This document shows positions 37,657 through 56,135 of a stretch of DNA of 64,000 bases, one piece after another. The DNA comes from Amoebidium appalachense (lineage: Eukaryota > Ichthyosporea): positions 12,276,001-12,340,000 of the forward strand of contig CAVNZM010000005.1 of NCBI GenBank assembly GCA_963693365.1, read 5' to 3'. Each line of letters opens with the position of its first letter. The stretch's first letter is position 1. The notes under the pieces are model-generated. The model was not told where the DNA came from. It saw nothing but the letters and a program-made list of their open reading frames with translations, and searched no databases. A program made the position numbers and the translations under genes.

Positions 37657-37878
37657 GCGCGCGCGCGTGTGTTGTGGAGTTAAGTTACTTGTGCCACGTT
37701 ATGCGAGTACATGCACATACACAAACTTGTGCGCCTGTGCGTATTCGTGTCTGTTGTTGTTGTTGCGTATGTGTGCTTGTATGCATGTACATGATGAGGC
37801 ACGGGCCACACGTCTGGACACATTTCGTATGAATCTGTACATGGATCTCTCTCTATGTGTGTGTGCTTGCATCTGCGC

Positions 37879-37922
<44 letters not shown>

Positions 37923-38366
37923 ATGTGTGTGTGTGTGTGTGAGTGCGAGTGCGAGTGTGTGCAAGTGTGTGGGTGTGTGCGGTGTGGGTATATACGTGAC
38001 AGAGCCGGAAGAAGAAAGGTTGACAAAATGATGATGGAAGGGGAACGAGGGGAAGGGGAGAGGGGGGGGGGGGAGGGCTGTGTGTGATGTGTATGTATAG
38101 GAGCGGGAGGTTTACACTCAGCTGCACACGGTGTTTGTGGGTGCAGTAAGCATGTGTGGCCGAGTGTAACCACGCACGTGTGTGGGTTTGGTTCTATTAG
38201 TGTGCGAGCACATTCCCCTCCTTCTCTCTCTCTTTCTCCCCCCCTCCCCCCCCCCCCCCCTCCCCCCGGCGCCTCTCCCCTTTCTCCCTGCCCTTTTTAC
38301 GCTCTTCCTCTATCCCTATCCATTCCTCGCCCTTGCTCCCTCTCTATCTCTCTCTGTGTGGTTATG

Positions 38367-38437
<71 letters not shown>

Positions 38438-38998
38438 CGTGTGCACATATATAAGCATGTGGCCCAGGGTGCATGTGTATACATTCGTGTGAATGTGTTG
38501 ATTTCCATATGCATTATAAGTGCTTTTGGATCTACCAAAGTTCACTAAGAGATGGGGCGGAAATGGAAGGATAGGGAGGATAACATACTGTTATGAATGA
38601 GACCATGCCACGACTTCAAAAAGTCTGAAAATTCGTTGAAGTCGCTGTGCTCTAGGATGCCAGCCGCCACATCTACGGGGCCAGGTGGCCGCCACCCCCT
38701 GCTGTGATCGAATGGTCTCTTGACACAGATGGAGTCATCATTGTACCGAATACGGCCCAAATAGTCGTCCAGGAAGCAGTCTTTACCTTCAAAGGAGAAG
38801 GGAGGAATGGTCATTGGTGCATTTTTCCGACTCAACATGTATTGTCCACCCTACCCCCCTTCCTCCCCTCGCTCCCCACCGTCCTCCTCCCCCCTCCCCT
38901 CCCCCCACCCTTCCGGCGCTTACCTACCCCCTCCTCCCTTTACCCTATCCCCCACCTCCCCCGACGCTAGCTTCTTTGAAACACCTGAGTGGCTGCCA

Positions 38999-39030
<32 letters not shown>

Positions 39031-40028
39031 TCCCCCTCCTCCCCCCAAAACCTTAATTCTCTAAATTCACGCACGCAGGCACTCGACGAGCACGGATCAC
39101 TACCTCAGCCTCCTTCTGTTTCTCGCTCTTCCCCAAGACAACGACTCATCCCACATTATGTCAATACACATAAACAGGCAGAAAACGGACAAACCCGCAT
39201 CGAACCATAACAGCTTCCTCTTGATAATCCTCCACTTCCCCCTCTCCCCCCTCCCTGCCCCCCCCCCCTCCCCCCTCCCCCCACCTCTGTCAACTTTATC
39301 GCTTTTGCACTCAGTCTCACCATGGGATACTTACTCACACCACCCAGGTCGTTCACAACGGTGATGTTTGGTGGCTCATACACGTTCTCTTTGATGTCCT
39401 GCGTCCAATCCCAGTACGGTATGGTGATGCAGGAAAATCTTTCACCCAAGGAACGCAATTGTCTCTCAAAAAGGAGCGTGAAGTAGCGGTGCCACGCCAA
39501 AAACGCGTTACTTTTGTGTGCGCCCATGAGCGTGATTGCTTCCTCGTGAAATGGTATCACTTTCCTGTACTCGCCTTTTGCTATCAATAAGCGTAAAGCC
39601 TCAATAAAGTTTTCCCTTTGCGCTTTGTTAAGCTCCCGCCACTCCCTTCTGACAAAATACCCTTTGTCATCTTTCAACCCTGCACATAGCTCCTGTTTCG
39701 TTACAGGGCCCGCCGGTCGTTCAGGTGTTACAGAAACAGATGGCTTAACTAATGCTGTTACCGTGATTATAGTTTGCAATTGAGCTGGGGATATAGATGC
39801 TGTGGCGGTAATTTTTTCAGTTGTGACTGTGGTTTTGGTGGAAAGGGTTGTGTTTGCTTGTTGCACACAGCGACGTGATACATCACTAAAAACTGTGCCA
39901 TTTGTGCACGGGCGATGGCATCGTTGTATCCCTGGGCTGTAAATGTAGTTCCGCGGACACGTGACAACAAGACGCTTGACGCATAGACCTGGAGAAAATA
40001 AAAATAGTAAGCATAAAGCCACATACAC
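35976..40028 (-). CDS. Secreted tyrosinase (type-3 copper protein)
   Basis: Four minus-strand exons join in phase: 40028-39341, 38786-38589, 37619-37522 and 37115-35976 (stop). The chosen start gives a signal peptide (MYVALCLLFLFSPGLC). A Cys-rich segment (CPRNYIYSPGIQRCHRPC) and a Thr/Val-rich linker follow. The CuA site is in exon 1: His in VIPFHEEA, then AHKSNAFLAWHRYF, followed by IPYWDWTQD. The CuB site is WHGLIHN (exon 2), completed by RIGGTMADPYFSPNDPIFFF and HHSMVDKIWASWQ (exon 3). All six copper His are present. Exon 4 encodes a long C-terminal region with an imperfect PTPNVIPP repeat and a folded-looking end. Tyrosinases oxidise phenols to quinones; secreted animal forms act in pigment, cuticle or shell hardening and defence. 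The gene is convergent with the cupredoxin array. Which of these roles applies is not known. Confidence 0.85.
37522..37619 (-). CDS. Tyrosinase exon completing the CuB site
   Basis: 98 bp. The acceptor is the end of a (CA)n array (CACACACAG|GGATTGG) and the donor is TGGCAG|GTAATT. It encodes IGGTMADPYFSPNDPIFFFH and the HH pair of CuB. Confidence 0.85.
38589..38786 (-). CDS. Tyrosinase exon with the first CuB histidines
   Basis: 198 bp, phase 1 in (TTTGAAG|GTAAAG) and phase 1 out (CATAACA|GTATGT). The peptide includes FNEFSDFLKSWHGLIHN, where the two His of the H-x3-H pair are CuB ligands. Confidence 0.75.
39341..40028 (-). CDS. Tyrosinase exon with signal peptide and CuA site
   Basis: Contains the signal peptide, the Cys-rich segment and the CuA His triad. 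The donor is taken as GGGTG|GTGTGAGT, which gives phase 1 and matches the next acceptor. TTTCTCCAG|GTCTATGC inside the signal peptide also looks like an acceptor, so an upstream first exon is possible. Confidence 0.78.
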
Positions 40029-40232
40029 ATATCACGATAATTGGATGGGGGATGCTGCACCCGTGAAACATGTAGCAAAAATACGAAAGTTCTTTGGCCA
40101 CACACTATCTGTCCTGACAAAACAAATCCTTTAACCCCTTACAAAATGAAAGGCTCTCTCACATTCACGTACAAGGGTTTCGCTATGCAAATAATGAATT
40201 AATAGCAGGGGAAGAGAGGGTTAACATACCGG

Positions 40233-40436
40233 TAGAAGGATTCTGGACAACCCAGACAGGCATCTCTCATCCTTAACACAGTTTTCAGGCTGGGCTATGG
40301 CTGGCTCTGGTGGACAAGCTTCGATCACTGTGCGTGTGCGGTTTACTGCTGTGCTGCTGTTTGTGGTTTGCGTAAAAGCTACGCCACAAAACCCATGAAA
40401 CCAAAGAGATATGGCTGTGAGAGCCCGAACTGACGA
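40233..40436 (-). CDS. Possible alternative first exon of the tyrosinase gene
   Basis: A minus-strand ATG opens a second good signal peptide (SSVRALTAISLWFHGFCGVA) followed by CPPEPAIAQPENCVKDERC, and a donor TACCG|GTATGT lies at its end. The phase (0) does not match the acceptor at 39988 (phase 1) in this frame, so it may be a separate small gene, an unjoined exon or a relic. Confidence 0.3.
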
Positions 40437-40787
40437 CATGGTGGGAATGGGCGAACAAACGAACACGTGCTATAACTAAACATCTGCGAGCACATCTGAC
40501 GAATGAAAGCCAGAGGGTGGTTAGAGACGTGATGTCAGTTCAAGTGATAATGCCATGTTCATGTACTGGGGTTTGTGTCTGTATCATACACACGTGTCAC
40601 AGCTGTCTCTATGCACATGGGGAAAACCAGGAATACTATACGAGGGCCACAAGACAAAACCACAACGCACGTGACGCGTTCAAGTTGCAACTGACTGCTG
40701 CTGGCTGCGCGCACAGTTGGAGAATTCCTGTGACAAGTGGGCACCGGCAAAATAAGAAATTGTGCAGTCCACAGGTGTTTTATTGCA

Positions 40788-40820
40788 CGGCCATCTAGAG
40801 ACTCTAGATGGCCGTGGTTT
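40788..40820. repeat. Perfect hairpin with 14-bp arms
   Basis: CACGGCCATCTAGA and TCTAGATGGCCGTG flank a 3-base loop (GAC). TTCTAGATCTAGAA, another palindrome, follows about 12 bases later. Confidence 0.85.
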
Positions 40821-40829
40821 TATTGGCAT

Positions 40830-41460
40830 TCTAGATCTAGAAGTATGCAGAAGCAGAGTAAAAATTATGAATCACAATACTGATTCCGAAACACATTTAC
40901 GGTGCCATAGAGGTAAAAATTATTTAAATTAAACATAGAATATAGAAGAAAGCTATGTTATAAATTAATGGAGATTTAGGAAGCGATGTCTACGTAAGAC
41001 TTTGTCTGTGCTGATATCAAAACTATTAAGTCTGTGACAGTGAGAGAGCATTATGATTAGTGTATTATCATTCAACATAGTGACACGTCATTCTTTAAAA
41101 TGTGCCTAAGCCAATAGTGATTGGTTAGATCTGCATCAGATCTATTCGCAAATTTTAATTGGAGTAGGCCAGGCCAGCTGCTGTGCCAGCTGCACACAGC
41201 CTGGGCTCTGCCAGGTCGCAGCCTCGGACAGTCAAGACTGTCACTGGCAGATGTGAGCGAGACTCAGCGAGTCGCTCGGGGCTCCCCCTGGCCGCCAGCT
41301 GCTGAGCTGCAGGGCAGTTCCCCAGGGCTGGACCCGACTCCCCACCACAGACATACGCTGGAGCAGGCTACAGCCCTCTGAGAAGCCACTGAGACTCCCG
41401 GGCTGGTCGAACACTGCCGGACTCTCTGCTGCCCCCCCGCTCCCCGGGCACCCCCCCCCA
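40830..41460. other. No gene recognised; inverted motifs near 41230
   Basis: Unique sequence. Short inverted motifs (GACAGTCAAGACTGTC and GCGAGACTCAGCGAGTCGC) lie at about 41227-41278. Frames here show no family. Confidence 0.35.
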
Positions 41461-41850
<390 letters not shown>

Positions 41851-41913
41851 CTCCAGTAACAACTAACGAGTGAATGTGAGACCCCTAAGTTCGAGTTACT
41901 CACATAATAATAG

Positions 41914-43129
41914 GGGGGCGGGTTGGTGCAATGGTAAGATCTCTGCGTGTCAAGCTCAAACGGTCGCAGGATCGATCCTGGTTACTTCCGATTTTTCTGC
42001 CTCCACGGTCCACCGGTCTGGCCGCCCCCTGGAAGCCATCACCCGCAGACCACGTCAAGCAGCACCACCAATTTGTTATCATCCGGCCGCAAGACATGAC
42101 GTCATGAACAGCACCCCCTTGGGGGCGGGTTGGTGCAATGGTAAGATCTCTGCGTGTCAAGCTCAAAGTCGCAGGACTGATCCTGGTTACTTCCGATTTT
42201 TCTGCCTCGACGGTCCACCGGTCTGGCCGGCCCCTAGAAGCCATCACCCCAGACCACGTCAAGCAGCACCACCAATTTGTTATCATCCGGCCGCAAGACA
42301 TGACGTCATGAACAGCACCGGCCCTCTGACGTCGACGGCGCGCCGCTTGGGCATCCCAGCCCAACGTTCAAGTGGGAGACCAATCCGAGTCACCGGCCAC
42401 GGTTCGGGTCAGCGTCCTGGGCATGGGGTCTTCCCCTTTCAAGTCTTTATGTTTGTGTGTGCCCCGGGTCGCTCCCGGCTGGTGTTGTTAAAGTGAGCTG
42501 TGCTCACTTCCCCACTAGCGTTGCGGCTAGAACCGTGGGATAAGGCGTAACTAAAAATAGTGCCAGTTGGGGTCAAATAGGATCCTGACTTATGAGTGTG
42601 CTATACAGTACGATCTGTGTCTAGGCGGAAGACGGTAAGCTCCCCTGAGGCAGTGCCTCGCCGGGAGTGAAACGGGATAAAATAAAAATAAAAAAAATAA
42701 AAAATGAACAGCACCCACTGGCCCTCTGACATCGACGGCGCGCCGCTTGGGCATCCCAGCCCAACGTTCAAGTGGGAGACCAATCCGAGTCACCGGCCAC
42801 GGTTCGGGTCAACTTCTGGGCATGGGGTCTTCCCCTTTCAAGTCTTTATGTTAAACTTTGTGTATGTGTCCCGGGTCGCTCCCGGCTGGTGTTGTTAAAG
42901 TGAGCTGTGCTCACTTCCCCACTAGCGTTGCTGCGGCTAGAACCGTGGGATAAGGCGTATCTAAAAATAGTGCCAGTTGCGGTCTATTAGAATCCTTACT
43001 TATGAGTGTGCTATACCGTGCAGTACGATCTGTGTCTAGGCGGAAGACGGTAAGCTCCCCTGAGGCAGTGCCTCGCCGGGAGTACTGAAACGGGATAAAA
43101 TAAATAAAAAAATAAATAAAAAAATAAAG
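41914..43129 (+). mobile_element. Composite tRNA-derived SINE array with 12-bp target duplication
   Basis: Two tRNA-like heads begin GGGCGGGTTGGTGCAATGG (41914 and 42120), with an A-box-like GGTGCAATGGTAAG and a B-box-like GGATCGATCC (first copy). Two copies of a second body beginning near CTCTGACRTCGACGGCGCGC follow (about 42319 and 42722), each ending in an (ATAAA)-rich tail at about 42675 and 43095. The whole array is bounded by ACATAATAATAG at 41902-41913 and 43130-43141, a perfect 12-bp duplication, so it seems to have inserted as one unit. Confidence 0.85.
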
Positions 43130-43141
43130 ACATAATAATAG

Positions 43142-44169
43142 CTAGCATGTGCGCATGCAAATGACTATAGATGGACCAAGGCCATTGTCAGATGATTGCC
43201 CTGAGTGGATGAGTACCTAGCAAGTGCGTGAAATTGCACTCAATCTTTTTATCATTATTACAAACAGGCTGCCGCCTGCTGTCATTAATATTCGTACAAA
43301 ATTCGTTCTCCGTGTTTGAAAGTGAGTAGGGCTCACGGGCGATTTATTCAATAATTATTGATCGGACATACTACTAGTCATAATGTAGCCTTGCGCACAC
43401 GTTCAAAAAAGTAACCGTTCCAAATTTAAAAACCAGGTGCAACTCAAGGGCACCCAATAATTAGCCTAAACACGACTTCTCAAAAGGTCATTCAACATAT
43501 CTGCAAAATTTTAATGTTAAGGGGCCTCAATAGCCATTTCGCACGACTCATAGACCACGCGTTTTAGCATCATACCATTTCCGAGCGCACAGGAACACAT
43601 TAGGAAAGGTGGGTTTAAAGGGGAAGAAAAAACCTACATGACCCAAAAGTGTGACAAAAAAAAAAAAAGTAAGAAACGGTCAACTACATAAAGACTCTAA
43701 ACGATCAAACCGTATGTATAGCCTTGCTATGCAATCCTTTTTGGGAAAAAACTAGGGACCGGCCCGATACGGTTCGTTCTACCGCTACTTACACATACCA
43801 GTATAGTCTACATAGATGTACACTCTGTAAAGACAGCGGGATAGTGTACAGAAAAATGTCATCATGTGATTCAAGCATGGTTGCTGAAGGAGTGCGGCGA
43901 AAGTCAAAAAAATAATATGATCGTGGGGTATAGTATTTGGTTTAGCTGAGTAAAAAGGAGGGTAGTGCGGTAGGTGGATAAGAGAGGTGTGGTGTGCGTG
44001 TGTGTGGGTGCGTGCGAGCGTAGGTGTGCGTGTGTATAGAAGGAGAAGGGTGGGTGGGTGGGTGGGTGTGCGCGCGTGTGTGTGGTGGTGGTGGTGCTGG
44101 TTGTGGGGAGGGGGGAGGAGGGGGAGAGGGGGAGGGGTGGGGTGGGGGGGGGGTTGATATCTGCATCAA
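43142..44169. other. No gene recognised; GT- and G-rich end
   Basis: 43142-43980 is unique AT-rich sequence. 43985-44155 is rich in GTG and GGGTG repeats and G-runs. Confidence 0.4.
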
Positions 44170-44171
44170 TA

Positions 44172-44377
44172 CAGTGCGGACTGGATATGGGCACCGGGTC
44201 GGACAGGCACTTTTTGGGGTGCCCATATCCAGATGTGCCGATATCCAGACTACTAGGGAACCATTCTAATTATGAGGATAGGGGGATTAATTATTCTCGA
44301 CCCGGCCCAAATAGCTCGGGCCGGGTCGGCTGCCACCGGTGCCCTTATCCAGTGGTGCCCATATCCAGTCCACACTG
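44172..44377. mobile_element. Tc1/mariner-type MITE, 206 bp
   Basis: The terminal inverted repeats are 24 bp with one mismatch, beginning CAGTGCGGACTGGATATGGG and ending CACTG. The element is flanked by TA on both sides. A CAGTG terminus with a TA duplication is characteristic of Tc1/mariner relatives. The interior holds further copies of CCCATATCCAG and a CCCGGCCC palindrome, and no transposase. Confidence 0.8.
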
Positions 44378-44519
44378 TATGTTGCGTTTTCATTCGGTAG
44401 TATTCGGATCGTCTCGGCGAAGCCTTCATGGTAGTCTCTTGCGCTCCTTCGGGCCATTCGGCGAAAAGCAAAAACGGTACTGCGGGTGCAATGTGTGAGA
44501 GGGTGAAGTAGGTGAAAAT

Positions 44520-46860
44520 ACCTATCTCCTTGGGATGAAAATCGATCAAATCTAGAAACGGTATTTTTACCGCTTCTAGACTTAGAAAAATTCTCTAATA
44601 CGATCGCTCGAGTCCGCCGCTGCGCCAGCCCGTTTCCCGGCGCTTTGGTCGGCGACTTTTCTGCCAGCGTTGCTTGCGCCTTGCTCTCTTCTCCGTAGTT
44701 TTTCTTGAACAAAAATAAACCTTCCCTATACGCAAGGGCCTTTCTTCATGTTATTGTGTCTCACAAGTTTTAGCTTGTCGCTGAGGAGTGTGGAATGTGT
44801 TCAGAAGCCCTAGCTTTTCGCTCCCTTCCTTGCTCTGATCTCCATCCCCGCATGGGGCCCCTTTTCTGCCTGGAGGTACTCTAAAGCACCCTAAAAGCCG
44901 TCTAAAAGCACACTGTTGAAGGGCTCCTTTTTTGCACCCTCTCTCTATCTCGAACTTCAACGTAGACATTGTCTGTGTGCATTGCACGGAAACACTGTTT
45001 GTAGGGGCCCACTCTCCACACAGATCTGGAACAGTGGTCTGCACATGTGCTAGCAGATCTTTTCTACAAACGAACTCAGCCATTCATTGCGTTTATATAA
45101 AGCCTGCACGAGGTCACAGGAGCCTCACAGATGCTGTTGCTTCACCTCAGCATGCGAGGTTTGTGGTGCTGACAGAGCTGCATCTGGCATAGTATCAGTG
45201 ATTCCCTAATCTGGGCCGCTGGGCAATTACAAGCTCACATGCCAACCTAGCCTAGTGTGCATAGCCTACAAAAGGCCTTTCGAGTGTCACTACCATGTTC
45301 TAACCACTTTCTCATGGTAGAAATAAGCACAAAAGAATTCTGGCCCGTGACAGTTCTTCAGTGAACTTCCACGGTCACCGTTGCCTGCCGCGGCCACCGC
45401 AAAATTGTACAAAATGATAAAATCGATCGATCTGATAGAGAGCCAGATTCTAAGTATTAGAAACGGTATTTTTCCGCATTCTAGAATTCGCGACCACGCC
45501 ACTTTGAAGGAGCTCTAAAACTGGTTTTTCATTAGTAAACAGCGTTTCGCGTATTATGAAAACTTGTCATAAAGATAATAAATAGGCTTTATAGCGATAC
45601 CCTACTTGTTAGGGTCTTCCGACGAGAACGCGATCGAAAAATGAGAAAACCTCCAATTGTGCTCTTGAAACGGTAATTTTACCGCTTCCAGCCCAAGGAG
45701 ATATCTCCCTGGGAGGAATATCGATCGCGGCTAGAAGCGGTATTTTTCCGTCTTCTAGACTTGGAAAATTTCTCTAATACGATCGATCGATTTCCGCCGC
45801 TGGCGGCCGCCCAGCCCAGCGCTTTTGGCCGAGGACTTTTCTGCCAACTTTGCATGCGCTTTGCACCTTTTCTCCTTACTTTTTCCCAAACAAAAAACGA
45901 CTTCGTTATGCACAATAACCTTGTTTCATGTTATCCTGGCCCCTACACTTTCGAATGTTGGTGATGAGTGTGGAATGTGGCTTCGAGAAGTCTTCCCTTT
46001 TCGCTCGCTCCCTTGCTCCATTCTCCAGCCCCCCAGGCTGCTTTTTCTCTCTGGAGGTATTCTAAAGCACCATAAACGCTGCCCACTTGACACAACGAAG
46101 TTCTTGTTTGAAGTTCTATAGCATAGAAACACACATTTGGCCGTGTGCCATGCACAGAAATGCTGTTTGCAAGGTCATCTGCTCCTCATTCAGATTTGCC
46201 ACAGTAGCCCACTATGGTCTGCACATGAGCGAGCAGATGTTGTTTAAAGACGAGCTCAGCCAACCACTACGTGTATTAGACCTGCGTGAGGTAACAGTAG
46301 TCCCACAAATGCTGTTGTTTCATTTCAAGTTGCGAAGTTTATGGCTCTGAGCGGTTACCAGACCTAGACCTGGCCTACCGTTTCTGCTGCCCCCTCATGA
46401 CTTGTTCACATACCAAGCTAGTATGGTGTGCAATGAATAACCAAAGACTTTTGAATGTCACGCTCGTGCCATTTACTTGAATAGAAGCAAGCACGAAAGG
46501 TTCTGGCAACAGCGCTTCAAACAGTGAAGCGAGGAAGCACCGTTGCAGCTCGACCCGCGGCCACAGCGCTACAATAAGTATGATAAAATCGATCGATCTG
46601 ATAGAGTGCCAGATTCCAAGTCTAAAAGCGGTGTTTTGCCGTCTTCTAGAATTCACGACCAAGCCACTTTTAAGCAGCTCTAAAACCGCTTTTTCATTAG
46701 TAAAACGCGCTTCGCTTATAAAACGTTGTTGTAAATATCATAGGCTTTATAGCGACACCCTACTTGTTACGGGTCTTCTGGCAAGAACGCGATCGAAAAA
46801 AGAGAAAACCTCAAACTTTGCTCTAGAAGACGGGTATTTACGTCTTCCGGACCAAGGAGA
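44520..46860. repeat. Tandem pair of diverged units of about 1.18 kb
   Basis: Unit 1 (about 44520-45700) and unit 2 (about 45697-46860) share order and sequence throughout, for example CTCTAATACGATCG, GGACTTTTCTGCCA, GAGTGTGGAATGTG, TCTGGAGGTA, TCATTAGTAAA and CTACTTGTTA. Divergence is substantial, and no frame is conserved between the units. Each unit carries three copies of a partly palindromic motif of form AAACGGTATTTTTACCGCTT. Confidence 0.8.
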
Positions 46861-46879
46861 TAAACATCATTGCAAACAA

Positions 46880-47220
<341 letters not shown>

Positions 47221-47244
47221 GGGGGGCTGGGGACGGGGGGGCAC

Positions 47245-53305
<6,061 letters not shown>

Positions 53306-53329
53306 GCCATACGTAGCCTGAAAAGTGGC

Positions 53330-53700
53330 AATCATGAGTTAAATGAGCTAAGTGAGCACTAGAGCAGGCATCAGCATTGGAGCATGGTTGGCATTATTAG
53401 CATAACAGCTTTAGAGCATAGTTAGCATTGAAGCATAGTTGGCTTTGGAGCATAGTTGGATTAAAGTATAAGGGCATTAGGAGTCAGCGCTAGAGCATAG
53501 TTAGCATTATAGCATTAGAGCACAAGATCTTTAGAGCATGGCAGCATAGTTAGCCTTAAAAGGTCTGAACACCTGAGATCATGGCGAATCATGCATTTGA
53601 AGAGCATTAGAGCAGAGCTAGCATGAGAGCATAGTTAGCATAGGTAGCTTAAAGGCATTGGAGCAATAGAGCACAAGTAACATAAAGACATAAATAACAC
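53330..53700. repeat. Degenerate minisatellite next to the 5' end of SPRING1
   Basis: A unit of about 18-21 bases close to TTAGAGCATAGTTAGCAT recurs more than ten times with substitutions and indels. It lies immediately upstream of the first coding exon, where a promoter or 5' UTR exon would be expected. Confidence 0.75.
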
Positions 53701-55300
53701 AGTGTTAACGGTTACAGCGCAAAAGCAACGTTATAGAACAGCACATCAGAACATTCAGGTAGTTGAAAAATGCAACGCACGCAAACACGAGCACAGGCTA
53801 AAGGCCACACGTGTGCATACTTGATTTTTTCTTGTTTAATCTTCCCCATTCGGATCAGTGCAACCAAGTGGTAGAGACACCCACATTTACACCTCTCTCC
53901 CTTACCCCCACCCCCATTACCTATCCTGGTGCACACACCAACAAACCCAAACAAGTCATCTAATCATAGTGTCCTCCTCTCACCTACAAGCCCCACCCCC
54001 CCGTCCCGCCAACCCCTTGGCAAACAGGCGCACACACTTCCTCTCTCTTTTAATACTAGCCTCGACTCCTACTTCTTCCAAACAACCGTACACCCTCTGG
54101 TCATTGATCCCCCTTCTTTTACATTTTCAGAAACAATTCTTTAACAATTACATCTTCGTTGAATTTGTATCCCTTCGCTCTGTTCTCCTTACAACGACCT
54201 CCCTCCCCGCCCCCTCGTTCGAGGCTGCCGCCTTCCCCCCACACCACTAAAACACCACTGTTTTCCCCGAAAATTTCCCCCTTTCTCCGACTCCCATTCT
54301 CGCTCTTTCTGAACCTCACACTATCATCCCTGCTCGCCTCCCCCCCCCCCCCCCCCCCCCCCTCCCCCAAAACACAAACACAACACATACGCACCACCAC
54401 TACCACCACCAATACAACCCTCCGACCCTCTCCTCCCCGACCCCTGTCATTTCCAGAGGGTTTCACCTTTTATGCTCCCCCTCCCCCCCTCCCCCGCCCC
54501 CAAAAAAAAAAAGAAAAAGAAAAACACCCTTCCTGCCAGGTACCGTCTCCATCCTCATACACGCAGCCCACTTCCGAAGGCTTCCCCACCCCTTCCCCCC
54601 GCTACCCTCTCCCCAGCCGCCCCTCCCTCCCTCCCCCCTCCCCCCTCCCCACCCCACCCCCCTCCCCCCCCGTTCTCTCTCTTCCCTCTAACCGTCTCTA
54701 TTTTAGGCTCCAAGCCTGCCTTTACTCCCGAACTAGCTGTATCCCTCTCTCGACACATCATCAACACAACCGCACAACAAGATCCATGTAATCAGCAACC
54801 CCAGAACACACCTGCACACTAAGGCGTCGAGGACTTTGACGCTCTCAATGAGTTAAAGTAAAACACTTGGCATGGCTGGCGAATGCCATACATGCTTGCC
54901 CGTGACACTACGTTCAACGGGGCGAAACTCCAAGCTGTGTTTCAGCCCTCTTTCCGACCGAGTGGCAGGATGAAGCCAAGTGGATGGTGAATGTTTGTTT
55001 AGCAGCTACTTGAGCGAAATCTACGTATATATTGTTTACCTGCTTTATAGGCGGGAACTTATGCTTGGTGCACTTTTTTTTTAATTAATCCTTTGTGCGT
55101 ATATGCTCCGTATGTCAAGGGAACCACCATGCATGTTACGTTGAACCACTGCTTGGCAACTGAACATGCACATGTTATGCTGCCAAGCTTGATCCCTTTA
55201 CCCCGCCAAAAAAAAAAAAATGAAAGATCAATTCCAGCAAGCAAACGTGGTGTACTTTTCTGGACATCTGCCCTCAACTGCCTAACATTTTCCGCCTCAA
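53700..55300. other. C-rich sequence, no gene recognised
   Basis: 54340-54370 is a C-run and 54480-54670 is C-rich with a C-to-A tract at about 54495-54515. Frames are Pro/Ser-rich translations. 54820-55300 is unique. Confidence 0.4.
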
Positions 55301-55309
55301 TATGAGTAA

Positions 55310-56040
55310 TAAGAAACCGAGTCCAGGGAAAAAAGTCCGAATTTGTACTGACACAGTTGTGTGATTCCGACCTGATTTATATACTTGTCATTTAGCGATG
55401 TGATTGGTCAATACATTACGCCAATCAGATGCCTGCGCGCAAACTTCGATTTTGTGGATTCAGAGACTTGTTGTCAAGTTTAGTCAAAGCAAGACCTAAA
55501 CTCAAACAGCTAATCAGTGTTCAACCGATCCCCCCACTTTGAAATTCCGCTGTAGCTGGTTGGTATAGGATCGCGGTGCGCTTAGCGATTGGCTACAAAT
55601 CAATAAAAACAGAATGCCGATACGTAAACAACCAATCAAACGTATTGTGTTTAGCAACGTAATTCTGGGGGTAACCATTGGGTCGCAGTCTGTCGCAGTT
55701 TCATCGTCATCTGTCGTATTATCTTGCTGACGTCATCGGTTCGATCAGGATCGCTCTCGAGGAGAAAATTCTAAGTCTTATGGCCCTCTCGTAGTGTAGA
55801 CTTGTGTTGCACGTGACTGTATTTGTGCTGCGCACCTCTAAACTTAAGTTTACCAAATAGTTACGTTGTTTTGAAAAGTTTTATAAATGTTCCTCCAATA
55901 ATTAAAATCTTTTAGCGATTCAAAGGTTTCCGCGCAATTGCCGTCTTTTTGGGCCAGTCACAGAGCCGCAAAACCACCCAAGTCCATACGCCGGAAGTCC
56001 CCGCGCACCTGATTGGACAAAACACGATCCGATGACGTAA
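55310..56040. promoter_or_regulatory. Unique region dense in CCAAT/ATTGG motifs
   Basis: At least six CCAAT-type motifs in either orientation occur here, for example GATTGGTCAATACA (55400), CGCCAATCAG (55420), GCGATTGGC (55585), AACCAATCAAACG (55630) and CTGATTGGACA (56008). The region precedes the ORF at 56.2 kb and could hold a promoter. Confidence 0.3.
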
Positions 56041-56077
56041 AATCAGGGGAGAACGATTCGATCCCCAAGCGACATAA

Positions 56078-56135
56078 AGGGGCCGTCAGGCCCCTTTAGC
56101 GGGGGGTTGGGGGGCGGCAGCCCCCCCATTTAGGG
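56078..56135. terminator. Two GC-rich hairpins upstream of the 56.2-kb ORF
   Basis: AAAGGGGCCGTCAGGCCCCTTT is a near-perfect hairpin. It is followed by GGGGGGCGGCAGCCCCCC, a second strong stem. They could be structured RNA or terminators; the type is a guess. Confidence 0.3.

Noticed and set aside
41914-41990. Functional tRNA gene
   Set aside because: A-box and B-box resemblance is present, but the sequence is repeated, lacks a convincing acceptor stem pair and continues into a SINE body with an A-rich tail.
41870-42496. 208-codon frame across repeated units
   Set aside because: It is a translation of the SINE array, with the same peptide twice because the heads are duplicated.
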